NCBI RefSeq assembly: GCF_000186345.1
Contig: NC_014962.1
Span: 2,942,450-3,006,449 of the forward strand
Direction: 5' to 3'
Origin: Isosphaera pallida ATCC 43644
GTDB lineage: Bacteria > Planctomycetota > Planctomycetia > Isosphaerales > Isosphaeraceae
Length of the DNA stretch: 64,000 nucleotides
Of the stretch, positions 18,538-25,312 are shown in pieces; the stretch's first letter is position 1; each line of letters starts with the position of its first letter. A model generated the notes under the pieces. The model worked only from the letters and a program-made list of their open reading frames with translations. It did not search any database and had not been told where the DNA came from. The translations under genes were made by a program, and so were the position numbers.

Positions 18538-19510
18538 TGGCGACCCTCCTTCCCAACCCAGCTGAACCCATCATCCCAGTCGGCCATCGCTTACGCCAAA
18601 TCAAGTGAACCCCATCGCTCCGGGGAATCAAGCCGACTCGTTGGTTCACTCCTCCCGCTCCCTCCCTGAAATCTCCAGCGGTTCCCAGCTTCCCTGATCC
18701 AACACCAGAAGCGGCGGGAGGCGGCGAGGCGATCGTCTGGCCGAGTCAACGTCGTGGGCGGGGTGGATCAACCGGCGGGGCCGACGATCCCGCAACCTCC
18801 GCTCATTGAACGTCAACACGGGCCGCCTTGTCGCGCGGACGCGGCGCGACCAAAGCAACCCGCGCATTATACACCCAGCCCCCACTCACGTCACCCCGCG
18901 GACCTCCCCCAGGGTTCCCCAATCGAAACGAATGCGCCGTTTAAGCAAGAATCTATAGAACAATCGGTGCTGCATGTTCAACCGCCGTTCCAAGCGCGGC
19001 CAGGCTTGAACTACCGCCCACGTTCCGGGGCGATGCTCAAAGCCTGAACAGCGCCTTGGCGTTTGATCTGCCCCAAGCAACTGATCGCTTTATTTAGAAT
19101 TTCGAGGACCCTAACCATCGATTGCGAATTTGTGTGGAGAAAGCGAATCTAATGTAGATTGGACGCGATCATCGCCGTGAGTCCGACGAGCCAGGCACGG
19201 GCGACCGGGTCGCGCATCGGGTGACGGACCAACGCCGCGGCCACCTTGGCGTCAGATCGAGACCCTAAAGGCCCCGTGGTTTTGAAACCATCGACCGGGA
19301 TGGGTTGACGGTCAATGAGGACGGACACGGAGCCAGACCGCGTTCTTGACCTCGGTTCGCCACACCCTTACCCTGGATTCGCGCGGATCATGCCTCGCGG
19401 GACGACCTCGGGAACGGACTTCCGCGTGGTTCGGCCGACGGTGGATGAGGCCACTCGGGGCGTGATTGGGAGCGAGGGCCTTTCGTCGGGAATGAGGATG
19501 GGAATCAAGC
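18538..19510. other. Long intergenic region, no gene recognised
   Basis: About 970 bases between divergent genes. The part 19085-19165 is clearly AT-richer than its surroundings (for example GCTTTATTTAGAATTTCGAG) and is the best place for a promoter, but I cannot assign hexamers with a sensible spacer. A 79-codon minus-strand frame at 18646-18885 lacks a ribosome binding site and recognisable product, and I leave it uncalled. No tRNA or other RNA gene seen. Confidence 0.45.
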
Positions 19511-20131
19511 ATGGCGACCGCGACCGAACCCGCGACCCTTCGGGTTCCCAACGCCGACGCGCCTTTCGACCTGACTAGCGACCTCTACTCCCGTATGGTC
19601 GAAGCGGGCCTGATCCCGAGGGATCGACGAGTCTATCTCCGGGGTGGGAAGCTCTATGAGAAAATAGCCAAGACCAAAGCGCACGGGTCGATCGGGGCGG
19701 CGATCACCTGGGCGATCACTCGTCGATTGCCCAACACCTGGAGCCTCTGGCCCGAAAGCACGATCGTTCTGGACGCCATCAACGCCCCGTTGCCCGACTT
19801 CGCCGTGATCCGCTCCGGAGAACTCATGGGACGCGCCAACCCCGAGCGCGACCCCGGACCCCACGACGTGGCCCTCATCATCGAGATCGCCGTCATCAGC
19901 CTCCGCGACGACCTCACCACGGCTCTCGAGTTGTACGCCCGCGCGGGGATTCCAGCGTACTGGGTGGTCGATGTCCCTAGCCGTCGCATCCTGGCTCATG
20001 GCGAGCCGCGGATCGTCGAGGGCCGAGGCGAGTACGCGCGGGTCGAAACCTATCGAAGCGGCGACACGCTTCCCCTGTTGCTCGACGGCGTCGAGGCGAT
20101 CTGCGTTCCCTTCGACGAACTCCTCCGTTGA
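19511..20131 (+). CDS. Uma2-family (DUF820) putative endonuclease, degenerate active site
   Basis: 206 residues. The fold markers of the Uma2/DUF820 restriction-endonuclease-like family are in order: LYLRGGKLYE-type N-terminal strand (RVYLRGGKLYEKI, about 41), LPNTWSLWPESTIVLD, PDFAVI (about 97), ALIIEI (about 122) and LYARAGIPAYWVVD (about 145). The family usually reads P-D-x-A-V-V, then (I/V)-E-V-S-D and a lysine just before LYARAGI. Here the Asp after the Glu is replaced (IEIAVISL) and the lysine position reads Ala (TTALELYARAGI), so catalytic competence is doubtful. The start ATG at 19511 follows GGAATCAAGC. Planctomycetes hold dozens of such genes, often without partners, and the function is unknown. 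Confidence 0.85.
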   Translation: MATATEPATLRVPNADAPFDLTSDLYSRMVEAGLIPRDRRVYLRGGKLYEKIAKTKAHGSIGAAITWAITRRLPNTWSLWPESTIVLDAINAPLPDFAVIRSGELMGRANPERDPGPHDVALIIEIAVISLRDDLTTALELYARAGIPAYWVVDVPSRRILAHGEPRIVEGRGEYARVETYRSGDTLPLLLDGVEAICVPFDELLR

Positions 20132-20153
20132 TGGGGGCGGCCGCATCGAGTTC

Positions 20154-20399
20154 TCAGCGGTGCGAGCTTCCGTGCGGATCGGACGGCGGAGACGACTCAC
20201 GGGTCAAACCGGCTTGCGCGAGTTGAGCATCGGAGAGTTCCCACAAGCGTCTCAAGAGCGAGTCGCGGCCCCAGTCTTCGTTCTCGATCGCCTCTAGGGG
20301 AGGCAGATCGGTGACGCCGAAGGTGTCGCGCAACAGAACATACGCCTCTTCGACCGCCAGCTCGAAGATTGAGGTCAGCTCATTTCCTGGTTGAGTCAT
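20154..20399 (-). CDS. Small protein coupled to the BNR-repeat gene, unknown function
   Basis: 81 residues, acidic and probably helical: SIFELAVEEAYVLLRDTF and then DSLLRRLWELSDAQLAQAGL. It has no signal peptide, membrane segment or cysteine. Its ATG (20397-20399) overlaps the TGA of the upstream BNR-repeat gene (ATGA), strong evidence that it is translated and coupled. The product looks cytoplasmic while its partner is exported, so they probably do not form a simple complex. I recognise no family. Confidence 0.65.
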   Translation of the reverse strand: MTQPGNELTSIFELAVEEAYVLLRDTFGVTDLPPLEAIENEDWGRDSLLRRLWELSDAQLAQAGLTRESSPPSDPHGSSHR

Positions 20400-21883
20400 G
20401 ACTGAGGGTCCGGGGTCGGGGGAGCCGGGATAAGGACGGCGTTGAGGCGGAGGTTGCCGTTGTGGTCGGGGTCGGGCCGGGGGAAGACAAAGACAACGCG
20501 GCCATCGCGGGCGTCCAACCCCAGGTAGTCGCCCAGGAAGAGGCCGGGGGCGGGTTGGAACGGCGGCACTTCGCTCAAAACGCGGCGGCGGAAAGAGTTA
20601 CCGCCGTCGTCGCTATAGGCCAGCACCGCGACGAGGTCACCCGGTCCATCCCCCTGACGCTCCAGGTGGGCGACGATCACTGCGCCATCAGTAGGATCGA
20701 CCGCCAAACTAACGAATACCCGTGAGGGAATGGAAGCGGGATCGGTCCCCTCGGGAGTCGGATGAATCACCCGGGGAGCCGTCCAGGTCGCGCCCCGGTC
20801 GTCCGACCAGCAAAGACGGGCATCAGGACGACCGTTGCCCCGGTGGTCGTCCAGCCAGGCCAGATAGAGCCGTCCCCGGTGAGGCCCGGACGAGGCGTCG
20901 AGCTTCAAGGTGGGCAAACCGTTGTGGACCGCCAGACCTTTGAGTGGCAAATCCCAACCTCCCGGAGCCTCGGCGGCGCGTTGGTCGTTGCCAAAGTTGC
21001 GGACGCCGGGTTCCCGACGATCAAACCAGATCGCCCCGTCCCGCGCCCAGGCGACAAACACCGCGCCATCCTCGGCGACCGCGAGCGTGGCCCCCATGAC
21101 GGTCTGGTCCGAATCCCGGGCGTCGCCGAAGCCGTCGGGGTCGGTGATTGTGAGAGGGGGGGTGAAGGTTCGCCCGCCGTCATGGGAGACGGAGTAAACC
21201 AAGCGGGTGCGATGTTCGGGACGATCCGACCCATAGACATCAAACCGGGACCAAGCAACGTGGATCGTGGGCGGTCCCCCCTCGCGGCGGGGCGGCCCCA
21301 ACGCGAAACCTGGCTTGTCCTCAAATGGTTCGACAGTATTGATATGATCGATCACTGGAATCGGTTCGAACCAGACGCGTGTCGGAAGATCGCCCTGGAG
21401 GTGTCCGCGTTGGAGAAAGACGCCGTTGCGGGCGCGACGGGGTCGGGTCTGACGAATCCCCTCAAAACCGATGAACCCATGCCAGGCGACGCCGTCGGGA
21501 CCGATCAGCACCACGTCGTCGCCCTGGTTGCGACGGTCGGGGTTGGGCACGGTCTGGTCGTCCCAGGTCAGGCCGCCGTCGCTGGATTCGGAGAGACCGG
21601 CCACCGAATAGGGACCGTCGCCGTGGCGCGCTGTCGCCAGCCTCAGACTGGCCACCACGATCCGCTCGGGGTGGGTCGGGTCGATCGCCACTGACGGCTC
21701 GACCGCGTGGAATGGTCCCGGAGGCGTGACCACGACCATCTTAGCCGGTTGATCCCGCCACGAGCGTGGCGACGGAGGCGTTGGCGGTTCGGACGCCCCC
21801 ACCCACCTTCCCCCCGTGATGGCCGTGCCCAGCGTAATTCCAAGCCAGGTGATGAGGATCCGTTGCGAATGGGTCCAGACCAT
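20396..21883 (-). CDS. Secreted BNR/Asp-box repeat (sialidase-like beta-propeller) protein
   Basis: 495 residues. It begins with a signal peptide (ILITWLGITLGTAITGGRWV, cleavage probably near VGAS). Four clear Asp-box motifs (S-x-D-x-G-x-T-W) follow: SSDGGLTW (about 102), SHDGGRTF (about 245), SDDRGATW (about 365) and SDDGGNSF (about 432), with VAWSRFD- and VAWARDG-type strands between them, as in six-bladed sialidase-like propellers. The catalytic Arg triad and Tyr of true sialidases cannot be confirmed by eye, so a glycan-binding or general exo-hydrolase role is as likely. Convergent with the Uma2 gene beyond the coupled 81-residue protein gene. Confidence 0.82.
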   Translation of the reverse strand: MVWTHSQRILITWLGITLGTAITGGRWVGASEPPTPPSPRSWRDQPAKMVVVTPPGPFHAVEPSVAIDPTHPERIVVASLRLATARHGDGPYSVAGLSESSDGGLTWDDQTVPNPDRRNQGDDVVLIGPDGVAWHGFIGFEGIRQTRPRRARNGVFLQRGHLQGDLPTRVWFEPIPVIDHINTVEPFEDKPGFALGPPRREGGPPTIHVAWSRFDVYGSDRPEHRTRLVYSVSHDGGRTFTPPLTITDPDGFGDARDSDQTVMGATLAVAEDGAVFVAWARDGAIWFDRREPGVRNFGNDQRAAEAPGGWDLPLKGLAVHNGLPTLKLDASSGPHRGRLYLAWLDDHRGNGRPDARLCWSDDRGATWTAPRVIHPTPEGTDPASIPSRVFVSLAVDPTDGAVIVAHLERQGDGPGDLVAVLAYSDDGGNSFRRRVLSEVPPFQPAPGLFLGDYLGLDARDGRVVFVFPRPDPDHNGNLRLNAVLIPAPPTPDPQS

Positions 21884-22136
21884 GAGGATCGTCTCTTAGG
21901 GTGCCTGACACGTCTTCGATGGTTGATGGTTCAACCGCGCCCTGGACCCCGTGTCGAGGAGGTAGGCCGTGGGGCTTGCCGATCACCTGCCTAGGGTTCA
22001 AAGTGAGCCGAGCCGTTGACTCTGCGATCCGAGGGGAGCAGGGGCGGTCATCGTACCATCTCGACCGACGCGCTGTCTCCCGCCGCTCACTCCCCAAGGT
22101 ATTGGTATCATCCCTAAACCTCCTACACATCCACAT

Positions 22137-22949
22137 ATGTCCAACTTAGATTCTCCCTCGCAGGGGTTCGCCGCCTGTTCGTCTCAGACGATCTTCGACC
22201 TGACGGGAAAACGGTGCGCGGTGATCGGCTCGACTTCGGGCATCGGTCACGCCACCGCCTGGGCGTTGGCGAGGGCCGGAGCCGACGTGGTGGTTCATGG
22301 TCGTTCCAAAATCGCCGAGGGGGAAGCCCTGGCGCGGGCGATCGCCGGTTTGGGTCGCCGCTCCCGTTTCATCGCTGCTGACCTCGCCGATCCGGAGGGG
22401 CGTTCGCGGTTGCTCGACGACGCTTGGAACGCCTTCAATGGTCTAGACGCTTGGCTGCACTTCGCTGGGGCCGATCTGCTCACGGGACCCGAAGCCCATT
22501 GGTCCTTCGAGGCCAAGCTGGAACGGCTTTGGCGGGTCGATGTCGAACCCGCGATTCTGCTTTGTCGTGCGGTGGGCCGACGTATGTTCGAAGACCCTGC
22601 TGGCGGCGCGATCGTGACGATGGGCTGGGATCAGGCCGAGACTGGCATGGAGGGCGATTCCGGCCAAGCCTTCGGCGCGACCAAGGGAGCAATCCATGCC
22701 TTCACTAAGGCGCTGGCGGTTGAACTGGCCCCCAAAGTGCGGGTCAACGCTGTGGCCCCTGGCTGGATCAAGACCGCCTGGGGCCGTCACGCCTCTGACG
22801 CCTGGCAGCGTCGCGCGATCGCCGAAGCCCCCCTCGCCCGCTGGGGCACCCCTGAGGATGTTGCCCACGCCGCGTTGTTCCTGGTCTCTCCCGCCTCTTC
22901 GTTCTGGACTGGCCAAATCATGAGGGTCAACGGCGGCGCAGTGCGATAA
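22137..22949 (+). CDS. Short-chain dehydrogenase/reductase fold protein lacking the catalytic tyrosine
   Basis: 270 residues with a complete SDR Rossmann fold: CAVIGSTSGIGHATAWALAR (nucleotide loop, G-x3-G-I-G), IAADLADPEG (acidic adenine contact), WLHFAGADLL (N-A-G equivalent) and VNAVAPGWIKTAWG (after the active site). The catalytic Y-x3-K reads F-G-A-T-K: Phe at 179 and Lys at 183. The catalytic serine region reads VTMGWDQAETGMEG. I recall planctomycete SDRs with the same '...WDQ...GMEGD...F.ATKGA' block, so this is probably a conserved subfamily rather than a broken gene. The gene ends NGGAVR, the usual SDR C-terminus. The ATG at 22137 is taken as the start. The reaction is unknown. Confidence 0.85.
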   Translation: MSNLDSPSQGFAACSSQTIFDLTGKRCAVIGSTSGIGHATAWALARAGADVVVHGRSKIAEGEALARAIAGLGRRSRFIAADLADPEGRSRLLDDAWNAFNGLDAWLHFAGADLLTGPEAHWSFEAKLERLWRVDVEPAILLCRAVGRRMFEDPAGGAIVTMGWDQAETGMEGDSGQAFGATKGAIHAFTKALAVELAPKVRVNAVAPGWIKTAWGRHASDAWQRRAIAEAPLARWGTPEDVAHAALFLVSPASSFWTGQIMRVNGGAVR

Positions 22950-23020
22950 GAACGGCTCACTATTGATGGAATCGGTGAATTTGCATTGCCGTGTCAACCA
23001 CGGTTGAGAACCCGTCGGCT

Positions 23021-23611
23021 TCATCGAAGCAACGACGACTCTGTTGGCATCGCGCGCCATATGGCCGCGGAGAAGTCCGGCAGTTCACCTAGACTTCGAA
23101 CCTCTTTGAATGAAGTGGGAAGGACAGGATTGAGCGGCTCCATTTCCTTCTCCGGCGAGCCGCCCAACGTCCAGGAAAGGGTTCCGTTGGCGAACGAGCT
23201 GGGAGCGAACGTGGAGGTGAACGCCCAAAACATTTCCCCCGAGACCGCGATTTGCGATGAGTTCACCGCGCCCACGATCGGCAAGGGAACGCGATGAGGA
23301 ACCGTGTTGGTCGTCGTCAGGACGACTTGCCAGTCCGGTTTGGTCGCGGTCAAACACGCGAGGAGCAGTCCCGATTTGATTGAAGTGATCGTCCATGAAG
23401 TAGAGTCGGGGATGATTTGGGCGGCGATCTCGGACGAGGGCGTTTGCCAGAAGGCGTGAAACTCGTCAGTCTGCCACGAATCTAAGGAGGATGTTCGGAT
23501 GGTGGCCGCCTGGCAGGGGAAAGCCTCGGCGAAAACCAACAAAGTCAGCACCAACAAACAAACTAACATCCTTGAACAAGCAGATCGCAACCATAACCAT
23601 TGTCGAGTCAT
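23021..23611 (-). CDS. Secreted protein of unknown function
   Basis: 196 residues from the ATG at 23609-23611. The N-terminus MTRQWLWLRSACSRMLVCLL continues as a long hydrophobic core and ends FPCQAA, a convincing signal peptide. The mature part is rich in Ser, Thr and Trp with strand-like stretches (WQTDEFHAFW, VVLTTTNTVPHRVPLPIVGA, FWAFTSTFAPSSFANGTLSW), suggesting a small beta-rich extracellular domain. I recognise no family. Codon use and base composition are less GC-rich than neighbours (TTA, AAA and AGT codons near the start), which may mean recent arrival. The heptamer arrays begin about 170 bases upstream. Confidence 0.55.
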   Translation of the reverse strand: MTRQWLWLRSACSRMLVCLLVLTLLVFAEAFPCQAATIRTSSLDSWQTDEFHAFWQTPSSEIAAQIIPDSTSWTITSIKSGLLLACLTATKPDWQVVLTTTNTVPHRVPLPIVGAVNSSQIAVSGEMFWAFTSTFAPSSFANGTLSWTLGGSPEKEMEPLNPVLPTSFKEVRSLGELPDFSAAIWRAMPTESSLLR

Positions 23612-23781
23612 TGCGACTGGCCTTTCGCTCGATTCCATTCCACGTCGTCGAGTCAGCTTGGAGGAGCTGCCGACCTCAAGCGGATGAACTCCCCTCCAAA
23701 CGGGAACCAATCCTTCGCTCAAGACCCCAAAGATAAGTCACCTCGAAATCGGTTTGCAAGGTGATACCACATAAATCAACT

Positions 23782-23914
23782 GTGGGGTGTGGGGTGTGGG
23801 GTGTGGGGAGTGAGGAGTGGGGTGTGGGGTGTGGGGTGTGGGGTGTGGGGTGTGGGGAGTGGGGAGTGGGGTGTGGGGTGTGGGGAGTGAGGAGTGGGGT
23901 GTGGGGTGTGGGGA
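23782..23914 (+). repeat. G-rich heptamer tandem array (array 2)
   Basis: Nineteen contiguous 7-bp units, mostly GTGGGGT with some GTGGGGA and two GTGAGGA. GGGG runs are separated by exactly three bases, the canonical pattern for intramolecular G-quadruplex folding on the plus strand. The array passes without a break into the 28-bp repeats at 23915. Confidence 0.95.
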
Positions 23915-24215
23915 GCTTGGAGTGGGACGCGAGAAGCGGGGAGCTTGGAGTGGGACGCGAGAAGCGGGGTGCTTGGAGTGGGACGCGAGAAGCGGGGTGC
24001 TTGGAGTGGGACGCGAGAAGCGGGGTGCTTGGAGTGGGACGCGAGAAGCGGGGAGCTTGGAGTGGGACGCGAGAAGCGGGGTGCTTGGAGTGGGACGCGA
24101 GAAGCGGGGTGCTTGGAGTGGGACGCGAGAAGCGGGGTGCTTGGAGTGGGACGCGAGAAGTGGGGTGCTTGGAGTGGGACGCGAGAAGCGGGGTGCTTGG
24201 AGTGAGGTGTGAGAA
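23915..24215 (+). repeat. 28-bp higher-order tandem repeat built from four heptamers
   Basis: Ten full 28-bp copies (starts at 23915, 23943, 23971 and every 28 bases to 24167) plus a diverged partial copy from 24195. Each copy begins GCTTGGA and ends GCGGGG followed by T or A. The copies differ only at that last base and at one C-to-T change near 24161. The unit divides exactly into four heptamers in phase with array 2, so it arose by amplification of a block of four diverged heptamers. Because 28 is not a multiple of three, reading frames cycle through three translations and are meaningless. Confidence 0.95.
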
Positions 24216-24331
24216 TGGCGAAGTAAGTGCGGAAGGCAAAAGAATTAGGGTGTGGACAGGAAGAATCCTAGGTCCATTCCAAAATCGCCCTCACTTGCCC
24301 AAGAGAATGGCCGCGCGACCACCATTTTCCC

Positions 24332-24492
24332 ACACCCCACACCCCACACCCCACTCCCCACTCCCCACTCCCCACTCCCCACTCCCCACTCCCCACTCCC
24401 CACTCCCCACACCCCACACCCCACACCCCACACCCCACTCCTCACTCCTCACTCCTCACTCCTCACTCCCCACACCCCACTCCCCACTCCCC
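24332..24492 (-). repeat. Inverted G-rich heptamer tandem array (array 3)
   Basis: Twenty-three contiguous 7-bp units reading A-C-(A/T)-C-C-C-C on the plus strand, with four ACTCCTC variants near the end, so the G-rich strand is the minus strand. It is the inverted counterpart of array 2. The two could pair as a long cruciform or hairpin around the unique 24216-24331 segment. The Rieske gene stops 20 bases beyond its right end. Confidence 0.95.
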
Positions 24493-24511
24493 ACACTCTT
24501 CCCCAAATTGA

Positions 24512-24904
24512 TCACGAGGAAGGCACAGCCACCTGTATTTCGTCGCCCACCACCCGCACCGGATAGGCTTCCACGCCGTCGCGCCGCCCGTCGATCCAAC
24601 GACCGGTCTTGAGGCAGAATCGCCAGCCGTGATGACGGCACGTCACCGACTGGTCAAACACCAGGCCATCGTGCAACTCCGCCCCCTGATGCGGACAAAA
24701 ATCGTCGATCGCGTAGTGGGCCGACCCATCGAAGAAGACTGCCACTAACCGGCCCTCCACCACGAACCCCTTGCCCGTCGCTGGCGCGATCTCGCCGACC
24801 CGCGCCACGGTTCGCCACGGCGCGCCGTTGGGACCCACCGCGTCGTCGCCGCAACCAAGGGGAGACTCTGGATTCGTTCTTTCAGAAGAGTTGGGACTGG
24901 ACAT
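24512..24904 (-). CDS. Small Rieske [2Fe-2S] ferredoxin-like protein
   Basis: 130 residues from the ATG at 24902-24904, which has GAGG eight bases upstream. The Rieske cluster ligands are complete: CPHQGAELHDG (about 71) and CRHHGWRF (about 88), the two Cys-x-His pairs. The surrounding strands (VAVFFDGSAHYAIDDFCPH, LKTGRWIDG) match the NirD/dioxygenase-ferredoxin type. There is no signal peptide or membrane anchor, so it is a soluble electron carrier or a small oxygenase subunit. No oxygenase or nitrite reductase gene is adjacent, so its partner is unknown. An open frame continues upstream to 25318, but those residues look non-coding. It is divergent from the PSD1 gene. Confidence 0.87.
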   Translation of the reverse strand: MSSPNSSERTNPESPLGCGDDAVGPNGAPWRTVARVGEIAPATGKGFVVEGRLVAVFFDGSAHYAIDDFCPHQGAELHDGLVFDQSVTCRHHGWRFCLKTGRWIDGRRDGVEAYPVRVVGDEIQVAVPSS

Positions 24905-25312
24905 CGCGCGACCTCGAATGTCAAACTTGTGTGCAACGTCAAACCACCATCCGGGCCGAATCTTCCCATGACCCCGTCGGATACTTGACCCGGCCCGACT
25001 CGACCCGTGTTTTCCAGGACGATCGGCTCCGATTGCCCCCTTCGCGTTCTGCTCGTCGTCCCCGACGATCGGCTTCAAGTTGGAGAATGGAATGAAATCA
25101 CGAGGCAAGTCAGGCTGAGGAGGTTTGGCCATCTCCGAGGTGACGGGCCGTTGTGAGGGGGTTCTTGCGTTGATGGTAGCGGTCTCCGACCACGCGGCCA
25201 ACCTGAAGACCCCAAGCGCGTCGTGAGCGGGCAACGCCTGGGGAGCGTGTCCCGCGCAGATGACCCGTTTTTCCGATCGATCCCGGCGGTGACCGTTAGA
25301 GGAGGCGTCTTG
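24905..25312. other. Divergent intergenic region
   Basis: About 400 bases between the Rieske gene (minus) and the cytochrome-domain gene (plus). No RNA gene or repeat seen. GGAGG at 25301-25305 is the ribosome binding site for the plus-strand gene. Confidence 0.4.

Larger units (their letters stand above)
23612..24511. other. Gene-free region occupied by heptamer arrays
   Basis: 900 bases without a real gene. 23612-23781 is a plain upstream region, 23782-24215 holds heptamers and their 28-bp higher-order repeat, 24216-24331 is unique sequence, and 24332-24492 holds heptamers in the opposite orientation. Reading frames that run through the arrays are products of the repeat and not genes. Confidence 0.75.

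Noticed and set aside
18646-18885. 79-codon minus-strand frame in the gap before the Uma2-like gene
   Set aside because: Arg-rich translation with no ribosome binding site or family; it could be real but cannot be supported.
23915-24215. Possible CRISPR array (28-bp direct repeats)
   Set aside because: Copies are head to tail with no spacers, and no cas gene is in the window.
23761-24612. Long open reading frames on both strands across the heptamer and 28-bp arrays
   Set aside because: The translations (Gly/Trp/Val-rich one way, Pro/His/Thr-rich the other) simply mirror the repeat; there is no ribosome binding site and the 28-bp period rotates the frame.
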